Positions 42,640 to 54,961 of a DNA stretch of 64,000 nucleotides are shown one piece after another; position 1 is the stretch's first letter; each line of letters opens with the position of its first letter. This DNA comes from Liolophura sinensis (taxonomy: Eukaryota; Mollusca; Polyplacophora; Chitonida; Chitonidae): positions 6,115,001-6,179,000 of the forward strand of contig NC_088299.1 of the NCBI RefSeq assembly GCF_032854445.1. Direction: 5' to 3'. The notes beneath the pieces are model-generated. The model did not search any database. It was not told the DNA's origin and worked only from the letters and a program-made list of their open reading frames with translations. The translations under genes were made by a program, and so were the position numbers.

Positions 42640-43215
42640 TGTAAATGTACGAATATCAGTATCAATTATAGCCTTACCGGTAAAAGTATGAATACAAATC
42701 CGGATGTCAATTATAACCTTGCCAATAATAGTACGAATACAGATCATGATGTCAATTATAACCTTACTGGTAAAAGTACGAATACAGACCCGGATGTCAA
42801 TTATAACCTTACCAGTAATAGTACGATTACAGATCCGGATGTCAATTATAACCTTACCAGTAACAGTACGAATACAGATCCGGATGTCAATTATAACCTT
42901 ACCAATAATAGTACGAATGCAGATCCGGATGTCAATCATAACCTTACCAGTAATTATACGATTACAAACCCGGATGTCAATCATAACCTTACCAGTAATA
43001 GTACGAATGCAGATCCGGATGTCAATCATAACCTTACCAGTAATAGTACGACTACAGATCATGATGTCAATTATATGCTTACCAGTAATAGTACCAATGC
43101 GGATCCGGATGTCAACTATAACCTGACCACTTATAGTAAGGATACAAATCCGGATGTCAATTATAACCTTACCAGTAATAGCAGGAATACAGATATAGTT
43201 GCCAATTTTAGTCTT
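42640..43215 (+). repeat. 45-bp tandem array beyond the receptor stop, open in the receptor's register
   Basis: About 12-13 units encoding NTDPDVNYNLTSNST-like 15-mers, open from 42,625 to 43,311. This frame equals the frame of exon 16, and the unit resembles the last residues of exon 16 (TDADANYILTMNGTN). Stops at 42427, about 42553 and 42619 separate the two. It is either 3'UTR derived from former coding sequence or an alternative C-terminal exon. Confidence 0.85.
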
Positions 43216-43409
43216 AGCACAAATAATGGGAGAGTCGGCAACGACATTTATGGGCTATTGGACTATATCAGGAACTATATTTTTTGCACATATCCATATA
43301 GATTTTCTTGATAATATATTTTTAGAATCTGAATGTAGTTTTCGTATTTTAACGTTATTTTGCGTTATTTGAGTTGCTGTTATTTTCAGTCTTCTCATTA
43401 TTGTATTGA

Positions 43410-43510
43410 AGGCCATTTTCTGTCTCCTGGTTCAAATATGATCTCGCCACGACATGGCTACAATATTGTCAATGAGCATGGTGTTAAACCACAAACTCTC
43501 ATTTATTCAT
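43410..43510 (+). mobile_element. Third SINE-like fragment
   Basis: CTGGTTCAAATATGATCTCG (B-box like), GTGTTAAACCACAAACTC and then CATTTATTCATTC; resembles 12,073-12,125 and the ACGTTAAACGC...(CACT)n tail at 32,088. Confidence 0.5.
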
Positions 43511-43571
43511 TCACCACTGACTATTCAGATGGCAATTCGAGAGTTACCATTAATCACAAGAACGCAAATTG

Positions 43572-44180
43572 GAAGGTTTAGACAATGATAGACCAGTGTA
43601 TTTAAAATAGAGGTTTTCTAACAATCGGAACAGTTTTGTCAAAGTTACCTAAAAAGAAACCCGTTATAATTTGTTAAATGTGCTTACCCCCATGTCCGCT
43701 AAATGTGTGTTTACCCCTATGTTAGCTAAATGTGTGCTCAACCCTATGTCAGTTAAATGTGTGCTTTCCCTTATGTCAGTTAAATGTGTGCTTAACCCTA
43801 TGTCAGTCAGATGTGTGCTTACCCCTATGTCAGTTAAATGTGTGATTACCCCTATGTTAGCTAAATGTGTGCTCAACCCTATGTCAGTTAAATGTGTGCT
43901 TTCCCTTATGTCAGTTAAATGTGTGCTTAACCCTATGTCAGTTAAATGTACCCATACGCAGATTGGAAAGTTCAGACAAGGATAGACCAGTGCATTTTAA
44001 ATAGGGGTTTTCTAACAATCGGAACAGTTTTGCCAAAGTTGTCTAAAAAACAAACATTATAATCTCTTAAATGTGTTTACCACAATGTCAGCTAAATGTG
44101 TGCTTACCCCTATGTCAGTCAAATGTGTGCTTATGCCTATGTCAGTTAAATGTGTGCTTACTCCTATGTCAATATAAAAA
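43572..44180. repeat. 27-bp minisatellite within a direct duplication
   Basis: Units of TTAAATGTGTGCTTACCCCT then ATGTCAG at 43,675-43,960 and again 44,070-44,175. The preceding 100 bp (GATAGACCAGTG, TTTTCTAACAATCGGAACAG) is also present twice (43,583 and 43,980), so array plus flank was duplicated. Confidence 0.9.
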
Positions 44181-46380
44181 TTCCTGATTTTTTGATTTGC
44201 CTTTTTCCCTAAACAAATGTATAGACATACTACGGTTATTTTATTCGTTTTGCGGTAATAATTTAAATATTGTCGTTGAATCTCTGTTGCACAATAACGG
44301 GCTTTTTAATTATTTCATGGAAGGTTTTTTTCTTGCTTTGTTTTAAGGAAATGTTATGGACAACTGAACGAATGATAAAAATAAATGATAAAAATTGGTG
44401 AAGAATGTCAGCTGTGTAATGCGCCAGTTAATATAGTTCCAAGTTGGGTAAAAACACATCATTCTCTGTTATATTACGCTTTGAGGCTTCTCAGCTACCT
44501 CTTGGCTTTACAACAACAACCTTATATAAACTGTGACATGTTACAGAAAAGAACCAGACTCATTACACTGCTTGGTGTCGGCGTTCTCCACAGATGTCTT
44601 CACGTTCGTACACTCTGATGTCTTACTGCAAAGTATAACGTTAATCTACATAAGCTGTATTGATTTTAACACAGCTAACACACGCACATATCGATAGTTC
44701 AATCTTATTTTTATTTTTTGCTAAATGTCTATTCAGTTATTATTGTAAATGTTAAATTGTTACAAATAATACACCAGCTGACTATGTTTACATGAATTGT
44801 TAATTAACTCTGTAATGTTCGTATGTATTTACTGGCACATTTATTGTATGTTTTAGTATATTTTTGTATAGCTTGATTTCTTGCAAAATTGATATATAGA
44901 GACTATCGTAACAGTGTGTGATCCGCCATGATATACATGAACATGTGTCAGCTGAAGTTGTCGGAGGTCAAGGCCGATGTGACAGGCCGACCTCATTCAC
45001 ACATGACGAGCTGATACAACATATTTTTTTACGCATTATATGATCGAAACGCATACAGTTTTTCGTGAAACAGTATACTGACTTACAGCAGCGCGAACAT
45101 GTGTCGACAAAATGTAGTTCATCTGTAGATATCTTCAGCTTGAATATGATTGTTTTATGGTTTAATTTTCATTTAATTAGTTGCCGTAGAAAACTAACTA
45201 AAATAAATTAATACAGTAAACACTCAGTTTAAACTATTACAAGGTAGTGAATTCACGAAACGCTAATAAATTCATACGCCTCAGAAATCCCCTCACGCTC
45301 TGTCATTACGTGAGAGAGACAAGGGTTATGCCTGCGAAGTTTCAATTAACGCACGGTGTGGTTTAAAATCAGATTTTGTTTTAAAGGAACGGTTACTTGA
45401 TTATGACGATCACAGTACCGCAAAATCTGCATTTATTGAAAAAGTGATCCCCGTGCGGGACACATTTTCAAAACAAAAGTTGAACATTGATTAGGCATAT
45501 CATGATGCTTGGTGGACATAAACAATGAAACTGCTGACGACTGCCAAAGTGTGTGAGCGCTGGATATACTTGTCCTTTTTACTGTTTGCATTTGGCAGAT
45601 TGGAGGCCGACAGACGCTAGTTTTCAAGAAAACGGCAAACTTTGGATCTGATTGAAACAAAATCAGCTATATGTATTTATCCCAGTATTTTTGTGTTTAG
45701 GTTGCTTAGTGAAGAAAAGGAAGGATTTTATCTAGCCAAGGTCAGTCATATTTTCACTGAACTTGAATAAATACTGTACTGTCGCGGTGCGTAACCCAGT
45801 CGAAGAAGTTAGGAGCCGAGATCAAACTTCGAGGCAATTTTGGTCTCGAAAAATTATAATGTTTCCCGGGGTTATTGAATGTATTTTTCTTAACTTAATG
45901 TTGCTGTGGTTACGTCACGCCATTTTCCGATGTTAGTTCAGGGATTGTACTGTGAAACATCCATCATCGTAATGAATTTCATTTCTCTGTGTCACACAAA
46001 TCATCGTCACAGGTGTCAATGTGTAGGCCTGTATTATTTTACACAATCAACTCCATAGAATTTATAATAAATACCATTGTACCGATATGTACTTAAGGTT
46101 CCTTCATGGAAAACTTTAAATTTTTGTTTCAATCGATCTTATATATATATAAAGTTTATTGCTATTTGTATTTTAATGCTTTATTCAAACGACGTTATCA
46201 TTTGCTCATACCCAAACAAGCCATTTTCTATGTTAAATTGAATATTCCTGAATGGAATAAATTACTAATCCTGGCGCTTATACATGTAAATTGCGTTCAT
46301 TATGTTTTTTTTATCCTGGAACTAGTATTTGTCAAGAAAAAAGTTGAATTATCAAGTTTAAAATATTGAATTCTCCTCGA
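44181..46380. other. Downstream of the receptor; no gene recognised
   Basis: AT-rich. Several AATAAA hexamers on the plus strand (for example about 45,200 and 45,766) could end receptor transcripts, but none can be chosen from sequence alone. Confidence 0.35.
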
Positions 46381-46389
46381 AAGACACGG

Positions 46390-48030
46390 CAGAACAAACT
46401 ATTCTGCTTCAAATATACTTGACAAACTTCCTGACATAGAGGCGGGGAAATACGCCATTCCTCATCAATTACGCTTGACAAACTTCCTGACATACTGCAG
46501 GACGAATCCGCTTTCTTCCCAATCAATTACACTTGATAAAAACTTCCTGATACAGTGGCCGAGGAAGGAGGTGGGGGGGGGGGGGGAATACGCCATTTAC
46601 CGTCCATTATGCTTGAAAAACTTTCCTTACACACAGTAGGGAGAATCCGCCATTCCTCATCTATTTTACCTGACAAACTTCCTGACACAAAGTGTGGGAA
46701 ATCCTCCATTCCTCGTCAGTTATACTTGCCAAACTTTCTGATACAAAGCGTGGGAAATCATCAAATTCTCGTCAATTACACTTGATAAACTTCTTCGTCA
46801 GTTAAACGTCAAACCTCTTGATACAGAACGTGGGAAATCCTCTATTCCTCATCAATTATAAATGGTAAACTTCCTGATACAGAACGTGGGAAATCCTCTA
46901 TTCCTCATCAATTATAAATGGCAAACTTCCTGATACAGAACGTGGGAAATCCACCATTCCTCATCAAATATGAATGGCAAATTTCCTGATACAGAACGTG
47001 GGAAATCCTCCATTCCTCATCAATTATAAATGGCAAACTTCCTGACACAGAACGTGGGAAATGCTCCATTCCTCATTAATTATAAATAGCAAACTTCCTG
47101 ATAAAGACCGTGCTAAATCCTCCATACCTCGTCTATTATACTTGGCAAACTTTCTGATACAGAACGTTGGAAATCCTCTATTCCTCATCAATTATAAATG
47201 GCAAATTTCCTGATACAAAACATGGGAAATCCATCATTCCTCATCAATTATAAATGGCAAACTCCCTGATACAGAACGTGGGAAATCCGCCATTCCTCAT
47301 CAATTATAAATGGCAAATTTCCTGATACAGAACGTGGGGAATCCTCTATTCCTCATCAATTATAAATGGCAAACTTCTTGACACAGAACGTGGGAAATCC
47401 TCCATTCCTCATTTATTATAAATAGCAAACTTCCTGATACAGACCGTGCGAAATCCTCCATTCCTCGTCTATTATACTTGGCAATCTTCCTGATACAGAA
47501 CGTTGGAAATCCTCTATTCCTCATCAATTATAAATGGCAAACTTCCTGATACAGAACATGGGAAATCCATCATTCCTCATCAATTATAAATGGCAAACTT
47601 CCTGATACAGAACGTGGGAAATCCTCTATTCCTCATCAATTATGAATGGCAAATTTCCTGATACAGAACGTGGGAAATCCTCTATTCCTCGTCAATTATG
47701 CTTGGCAAACTTCCTGATACAGAACGTAGGAAATCCTCCATTCCTCATTAATTATAAATAGCAAACTTCCTGACACAAAACGTGGGAAATCCATCATTCC
47801 TCGTCAATTATACTTGGCAAACTTCCTGATACAGGCCGTGCTAAATCCTCCATTCCTCGTCAATTATACTTGGCAAACTTCCCGATACAAAACGTGGGAA
47901 ATCCTCCATTCCTCATCTGTTATAAATGGCAAACGTCCTGATACAGAGCGTGCTAAATCCACCATTCTTCGGCAATTATACTCGACACTTCCCGATACAG
48001 AGCGTGGAAAAATCCTCCACAATTACACTT
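46390..48030. repeat. 56-bp minisatellite, about 29 copies
   Basis: Units contain CAAACTTCCTGATACAGAAC, GTGGGAAATCCTCCATTCC and TCATCAATTATAAATGG. The first few units (46,390-46,800) are the most diverged and include a G-run at 46,570. Confidence 0.95.
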
Positions 48031-48197
48031 GGTAAATCACAATTTTAACGCAGTAAACTGTATTCAAGTTAAGACTAATTCGAAGACGGCTTGGTGAAAC
48101 AAAAATGGATGTATTCTACACTATGTATGTGTGAGGTTGTTGGGGGGGGGGGTACCTGAGGTCAAAAAAAGGTCACTCCCTCCGATGACACTCTTTA

Positions 48198-48799
48198 AGC
48201 CTCGTCCAGACTATCCAACAAGACTCAACTTTTGTTGACTCAACAAGAGTCAACTTGAAGTTGAGGCAACAAGTTGAGCCATGTTGTGTAGCCTGGACGG
48301 GTTCTTAAACTTCGTTCAACAACACTCAATATCATCCAACATTGTTGAATCTGAAATGTGCAAATGTATTTTTTGCCAACAAGTTGAGTGAAAGTAGCCA
48401 ATCAGCGGGCGTGTAAAAATAACGTGACGGCCTTAAGGCATGTGACCTGGGCAAAATGGCGGCACGAAAGGCAAAAGAGAGAAACTTGTCTCACAATGAG
48501 ACAGTTTCGTTGATACAGGAGTATGAAAAATACCGGCTGTAGAGCACTTTCCCTAAAGGTTACAAAGACACGGACAAAAGAAAATTATTGTGTCTCATGC
48601 ACTGAAGAGAAAGATGGAAATTTCCCTCCAATTTCGGCAAAGTTTGGCAAAAAAACACAGCTCAACACACGATAACAGTGTTGGACAAAGTTGTATTACC
48701 TGATTTGTAGTGTGGACGAGACACTCGACTTACCTCAACAACACTCAACATGCTGTTGTCAACAAAAGTTGAAAGATGTTCGATAATCTGAACAGGGCT
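48198..48799. mobile_element. Nonautonomous PIF/Harbinger-type DNA transposon with degraded ORF
   Basis: Terminal inverted repeats of about 40 bp: the left starts AGCCTCGTCCAGACTATC and the right, in reverse complement, starts AGCCCTGTTCAGATTATC; both continue to CAACTTTTGTTGA. A 3-bp TTA duplication flanks it (48,195-48,197 and 48,800-48,802), as expected for Harbinger elements. Inside, ATG at 48,456 opens MAARKAKERNLSHNETVSLI then QEYEKYR before a stop at 48,540; KGYKDTDKRK follows. This resembles the Myb/SANT- or MADF-like protein that partners Harbinger transposases, broken by stops and a shift. Confidence 0.82.
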
Positions 48800-49167
48800 T
48801 TACACGTCTGGGATACCCATCAATGAATCCATGTTTTAAATTCCAATGGAGTTGGCTCATTAGTTTAGAATATATAATGCTATCAAACCAGCTATGAAAT
48901 CTCACCTCTGTGAAGTAGGCCTACATGCAGGTCAAAGGTCAAGCAGACATACACCGACGGGCAGGTCTACAACAATAGCCTTCTTTCAAAGTTGACGGAA
49001 GGGCACTACAACCGCAATCTCATTAAGACATTAAATATTCTTGGTTGTGGTGACAACATCAATCAAATATCTATAGTGTTACAGATGTGGGCTACAATAA
49101 AACTGTCCTGGGTTTGCTTAAGGAAAACACGAACATCACAAAAAAGAAAAACAAGGCAATCAGACAA

Positions 49168-49275
49168 CACCCGTAGCTCAACTGATAGAGCAGCTGGTAA
49201 AACTACATTATGTTGAGGTCAGGTGATACCTTCAAATACTGACGTCTAAACCCAAATAAAAGTAGAATGATATCA
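49168..49275 (+). mobile_element. tRNA-derived SINE fragment
   Basis: CCGTAGCTCAACTGATAGAG is a good A box. The body TTCAAATACTGACGTCTAAA recurs at 61,410-61,433 with the same flanks, so this is a SINE and not a tRNA gene; no anticodon arm can be folded convincingly. Confidence 0.6.
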
Positions 49276-49914
49276 TAATGTCAGATATTAGTCTGAAATA
49301 TTCAGATATTGTCCGTGTGAAACACAGAACATATGAGTGCAACATCACGATAATTAAATGTCTTCATGTGGCGCATTTAGCTGTATGCATGAAAAGCATT
49401 ATTTCGCCATGTGCCTGAAAGGGCGTAACTGTGAAAATAAAACTAATTATAATACTCATTGCTATGAAGCATGTAGACGTTAACTGACATAAAAGATGCA
49501 CACAAAGTTTCAGGGAAATTGGTGCAATACTTTATCCCAAACAAAACCTGTGTACACGAAAATCCATTATAGCACTAAGTACCTGCACAGGTACGGGAGT
49601 AATCATGAAACTTATCACCAGATTGTATTTTAACTTAAGCATGCACAAGTATAGATGATAGGGAAGCTGTATGCTAAGTTTCACGGACAACATCTGAATG
49701 CAAGGAAATGTAGGATTATGCAAAGTCCTAAATGGGGGTAATTATCCGACTGTCATACTTAAGCATGCACAACTTCACACGATAGGCAAAATGTATGGCA
49801 AGTTTCATTGAAATCAGGGCAGTACTTTGGGAGAAGATGCATAGACAAATTGTGGCGACAGACAATCAAGCAGAATGACAGACAAGATAATTTATATTGC
49901 TATGAAAATAGTTT

Positions 49915-51180
49915 AACGCTCAATCAGAGTATGTAAATTAACACTCTAAAGATTTGGGAGCCCAAAAAGCTTAACCTTCAATCCATGTATGAGGGTCTAT
50001 TACACAGGAGCTAAAAAAAGTTTAACCTCCAATACATCTATGAGAGTCCATTGCAAAGAAGCTAAAAAAAACTTAACCTCCAATCCATGTATGAGACCCT
50101 ATTACACAGGAGCTAAAAAAAAGCTTCAATACATGTATGAGACTCCATTTCACAGGAGCTAATAAAAGCTTAACCTTCAATACATGTAAGAGAGTCCATT
50201 TCGCAGGAGCTAAAAAAGCTTAACCTCCAATCCATGTACGAGACCCCCTTTCCCAGGAGCTAAAAAAAGCTTAACCTTCAATCCATGTATGAAAGTCAAT
50301 TTCGCAGGAGCTAAAAAAGCTTAACCTTCAATCTATGTATAAAAGCCCATTATACAGGACCGTAGAGAAAAAGTTTAACCTTCAATCCAAGTGTAACCTT
50401 TTATCAGATTATGTAAATTAACACTATCGATTTGCGAGCCCAAAAAAGCTTAACCTTCAATCCATGTATGAGACCCCATTACACAGGAGCTAAAAAAAGC
50501 TTAACCTCCAATCCATGTAGGAGGCCCTATTACACAGGAGCTAAAAAAAGCTTAACCTTCAATACATGTACAAGACTCCATTTCACAAGAGCTAATAAAG
50601 TTTAACCTCCAACACATGTACGACAGCCCAATACACAAGAGCAAAAAAAAGCTAAACCTTCAATCCATGTATGAAAGTCAATTTCGCAGGAGCTAAAAAA
50701 GCTTAACCTTCAATCTATGTATGAAAGCCCATTATACAGGACCTTAGAGAAAAAGTTTAACCTTCAATCCAAGTGTAACCTTTTATCAGATTATGTAAAT
50801 TAACACTATCAATTTGCGAGCCCAAAAAAGCTTAACCTCCAATCCATGTATGAGACCCCATTACACAGGAGCTAAAAAAAGCTTAACCTCCAATACATGT
50901 ATGAGTCCATTTCACAAGAGCTAAAAAAGTTTAACCTCCAATACATGTATGAGAGCCCATTACACAAGAGCTAAAAAAAAGCTTAACCTTCAATTCATGT
51001 TTGAGAGCCTATTAAACAGGAGCTAAAAAAAAAGCTTAACCTTCAATCCAAGTACGAGAACCCATTACACAGCAGCTAAAAAAAGCATAACTTTCAATCC
51101 ATGTATGAGAGCCCAGTACACAGGAGCTTAAAGAGAAAAAGCTTAACCTTCAATCCATGTATGAGAGTGCCATAGACAGG
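49915..51180. repeat. About 51-bp minisatellite with a 382-bp higher-order period
   Basis: Units contain CAGGAGCTAAAAAAAGCTTA and ACCTTCAATCCATGTATGAG. A marker unit with TTATCAGATTATGTAAATTA occurs at 50,401 and 50,783, and in decayed form at 49,925, showing block duplication. Confidence 0.93.
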
Positions 51181-51289
51181 AACTAATAAACATCTTCACC
51201 GGATATGACAACCCTCATCCCCCCCCCCCACTACCTCTCCTTACTTATAAAACATATAACACAAACAACGGTTCTCACGGTACAACTTC

Positions 51290-52897
51290 AGTCAGTTTTT
51301 TTTTTATTATCTTCCATGTACAGATTTGTTCTCCTGCTTATGGCAGCCAACCCGTTTCCCCGCACAGGCCAGCTGAAGATTTGGTTGTCTGATATACAAA
51401 GACTCGAGTAACACTGAACTGCTTTTAAAAAAAGGAAAACAAGCTTATAAAAACCTTTTTAATATCACCTATAGAAAAAATGGTCTAAAAATGTTTAAGA
51501 CATAAATCAAAATCCGCTGTACAAAAATATATGTAAATGTACAATGGCTACAAATCTCACGTTAACTTGTTCTGGTTATAAGCTTATTATGCAAATTTCA
51601 CCAACCAGAGGAAAACAGAACTGGTTTAAGACGTAGTATAGCAAAGGGTCCACTTAATGCCCTGGAATTCACCATTTCCTTTTGCAACAACAGCAATTAA
51701 CACTGCGATGTGCTTCAAATGAAACCACCCAACTTGACTGGCATAGATACAGTATTATACCCAAAATAGCAACCTCGCCTATGTTGGAAACAAAGTCACA
51801 ACCCCAAATATCATTTTGAAAGCAGCATAGTACAGGATAACAGTTTTACGCCAATATTCACTAGATGTAGACTGGAAAATGCCATGATCTTGAATGCTTT
51901 ATGTGCGATATTTTGCACTGATAGGTGTGCAGGAATACAAGAAAGCCTTTTAGCATTTTAGGAGTCTTGCGAGTTCAGATAAGTTTGAACGAGGCAAATT
52001 GGGGAATTTCACAAACCACCCTGGCTAAAAGGTGTGATTTTACAGTGGTTGTGAGACTGAAAGTAAATCTTGCATAGTCGGGACAGCATGTCCGTTTGCA
52101 GATACAGTGAACTCGCACCTTCAGCCGAGTTAGTTTGTGAGAGCCTCCATTATCTCAATGAAACCTGCGTGAATTAGTGAGAGTCCTGATTAGTGCCACA
52201 GTTGAAAAATTATGGGATGTCCATATGAAGTGAAATCTCGTTTCTGAACGTAAATTTTCTTCAAAATGATATGCCCGTTTCTAAACCTTGGTATAAACAC
52301 AACTCTTGCGTGGGATAGGATCAAATAGGTTGGGTTCGGGGAGCAGCACACCTCATTGGTTATGTGTGATCAAACGTCAATTTCAACACTGTCGTCGTCA
52401 CCTTTAAGCTCATCTCACCTGATATTATTCTGTACTGTTGTTACCTAATTCTATACATGTCACAGGTTTTCTTACCCCACAATGAAACGTACATGTATAT
52501 AAATGTGCAGTTAACCTCATAAGACCATATTTTCCATTACTGCAGGACACTAGAGGATTTTCATTAAAAGAATTTTTGCAACAGCTTTAATTTTGCTTGT
52601 AATCCTAACTGATTCTGACATCTTTAGAGAAGCTAACAAAAGACAGATATAGATATATACAGGTATACAGTGTTCATATACACTTATACACAGGTAAAAC
52701 AGAGATCAAGGCCCTCTTGGAGGGCAAAGAGAGAGAAGTACAGGAGAAGCTTACATTTAGAAGCTCTGAACAAAAAATTATTAAATAAATCAACAATTTT
52801 TTTATGTCATTTTCTTCCATTTTTTTTTTTGTCTTTTCATACCGCCAACATTGTCCCGGCGAAGTCGATAAGTCTGTCCGGACGGAGAGAGAGAAAC
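51290..52897 (-). other. Probable 3'UTR of the Pro/Tyr-rich gene
   Basis: About 1.6 kb free of SINEs and minisatellites, unlike everything around it, directly after the minus-strand stop. AATAAA on the minus strand near 51,305 is a possible polyadenylation signal. Confidence 0.35.
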
Positions 52898-53446
52898 TCA
52901 GTATGGAGGTCCAGGATAAGGGGAGGGGCCTCCGTAAGGGTTGTTGTAGTTAGATGAAGGATACATGGGAATACCTGGGTAACCTCTACCTGCACCCCCG
53001 GGCATAGACAGACCAGCATAGGCAGGGCTCTGGTACATTGGATTGGATGGCGGCAGCGCGGCTGAGCCATATGGGGACTGTGTGGGCACCTGGGAGGCTG
53101 GATAAGCAGCTTGGGGGTTGGGCGGGTAGCCCTGGGTGCTGGGGTATGAGGGGTTACTCATGGAGGGCATAGAAGAGTAGCCCATAGTCTGAAAACCAGC
53201 TGGGGTGGCGCCAAGCGTCGAGGCAGGGTAGCCTGTCTGTGAGGAGCCGTATGCGTTGCTGGGAGGGTAGGGCTGAACCCCTGGGTACTGCTGTGTCATG
53301 GCTGGGTAGCTGGGCTGGGGAGGCCCTGGGGGTAAACCACTCTGTGCTGGCAGGTAGGTACCTGCTGAGGGGGGATAGGACCCTGGCGGGAACATACCAC
53401 TCTTCTCTGGAGGAGGTATGTTTCCTGCGTAGTAGCTCATGTTTGT
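52898..53446 (-). CDS. Pro/Tyr/Gly/Ser-rich low-complexity protein, 180 residues
   Basis: ATG at 53,440-53,438 opens MSYYAGNIPPPEKSGMFPPG; the frame stops at 52,898-52,900 after YGGPSPYPGPPY. The composition is almost entirely P, Y, G, S, A, Q and N with YP/PY spacing, like the N-terminal regions of annexin A7/A11, ALG-2/peflin or other prion-like condensate domains. No folded domain, signal peptide or membrane segment is visible. On the minus strand a T-rich tract and TTTCTAG lie six bases before the ATG, so the exon starts at 53,446. Splicing from the candidate upstream exon (54,961-54,916) puts an in-frame TAA before this ATG, supporting it as the start. It could instead be one isoform of a longer protein. 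The family is not recognised with certainty. Confidence 0.72.
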   Translation of the reverse strand, partial: TNMSYYAGNIPPPEKSGMFPPGSYPPSAGTYLPAQSGLPPGPPQPSYPAMTQQYPGVQPYPPSNAYGSSQTGYPASTLGATPAGFQTMGYSSMPSMSNPSYPSTQGYPPNPQAAYPASQVPTQSPYGSAALPPSNPMYQSPAYAGLSMPGGAGRGYPGIPMYPSSNYNNPYGGPSPYPGPPY

Positions 53447-53589
53447 CTAGAAATACAAAAAAAAAAATATCGTCAGTATAGACATGATAGAGCTAGCATA
53501 GATTTGAAGGCTATCAAACAGCAGGGAACCACATGAATATAGAACTCCTGCCCAAAACATAAAGTACTTACACATTTACCTTAACATCA

Positions 53590-54520
53590 ATTCTAACTGA
53601 AACAAAAAAAATAATAATAATAAACCAAAAATGAGGAATTTTGTAATTTACCACAGTTAACATATATGCAAAGTATCGACACATAAACATGGACCATCTA
53701 ATTCATGGGCTTTACATACATGCACACAAAACCTTAGCAGTATGTTTTAGAAACCACCCCTAACATTTACCTTAACACTGACTCTAATATATACTAAATT
53801 ACATGTAAGCCATAAACTCTGTGATTTGCATACAGAGCATTTATATGCATACAGAGCATATTGCCGAAAGTTGGCTCAGCTCAAGTATTGATCTGCTTCA
53901 GCTAAATACAAAAATTAGTTGTTTTTGACTCCTAACTAAATGCCCTCAGGTGTATTTTCCAAAAAATCTCAATTAAAAAGAATCACAAGGTAATAATCCA
54001 TCACTGTTCTAAACAGTCCGCTCAACAAGACAATATGCAAATGAGGCAGTATAAAAATTCCCACAATGCAATATTTGCTTGTGGATCGCACATGTAAACA
54101 ATACGACAGCTTGCAAGCTAATCTTAAGTCTGGTAAACCAAATAAGGTCTTGTTTTCTGTCGATCATGTATTATGATATTCGTAATTCCCAGTGACAGGA
54201 ATGGCAGAACTGAAGTTACATGTACATATTAGGCTGCATAATCACGACACAATATCGTGTTTGACATATGAAGCTCACTAAACATTCCCCAGTGTCTACT
54301 CTACAAGGGGAGATAGCCCAGTCAAAAACGTCCATCTTCAGCCATGTTTCTAAAAGTAGCAACTTTAGTGAGTTGATGGTTGCACGGTAGCCCCAGATAA
54401 TCCTGAACATTCAACTGTCCACGCAAAGTCAGTTACATGTCAGTAGAAATCTGGAAATCTTTGCTTTAAGACAATTAAAATAGCAGCACAATTTTTTTGG
54501 CCTTGCCAATACCATATTTC
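53590..54520 (+). repeat. Interspersed repeat, contiguous copy
   Basis: Matches two separated blocks in introns 6 and 7 of the receptor (24,540-24,800 and 25,380-25,850) in the same order. Lies in the intron between the two exons of the Pro/Tyr-rich gene. Confidence 0.65.
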
Positions 54521-54915
54521 TTTTAACTTTTGGGATGCCTGGTATGCTCTTTTAGCCAACATGCATGTAATTGTAGCAGGAGTATTTAGTTTCTCTTTTC
54601 TTCTCACATGTTTAGACCATCTAAGGAACAACATACTCATATCTTTACTTTTCCAATAATCTGGGAATCAATGAAATGTAATATTGTACTTTCAGCACTA
54701 CTAATATCTGTCCCAAAAATCAGAAGAATTTGGGTATGCATCATACACACTTTTTACAAACAGATGAATAACGAAATTGGGGAAAGAATGAGCTAAAACA
54801 AATCATGTGGCACAACTGGTATGAGACGAAGTACAGACTTTATGTTGTATTTAACTCCCGTCTGTCTTCATTCACCAACTTCTGGTATGTTGAAATTGCA
54901 AGAAAAGAAACTCAC

Positions 54916-54961
54916 CAGGTTCTGTTAAGGCCTCAATGAGATGTCCACTGAGGATGAGATT
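54916..54961 (-). other. Candidate 5'UTR exon of the Pro/Tyr-rich gene
   Basis: On the minus strand, 46 bp lie between TTGGTTGTAG and the donor GTGAGTTTC. Joined to the coding exon it gives GGCCTTAACAGAACCTG then ACAAAC-ATG, in which TAA is in frame upstream of the ATG. Confidence 0.5.

Noticed and set aside
42595-43126. Minus- and second plus-frame ORFs (140-155 codons, Ile/Arg-rich) over the 45-bp array
   Set aside because: Shadows of the in-register DVNYNLTSNST frame; 45 is a multiple of three so several frames remain open.
43664-43985. Frames encoding repeated THLTDIG or NPMSVKCVL
   Set aside because: 27-bp minisatellite translated; no start context or splice sites.
49168-49245. tRNA gene
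   Set aside because: A good A box but no convincing anticodon stem or standard B box, and the flanks recur at 61.4 kb; interpreted as a SINE.
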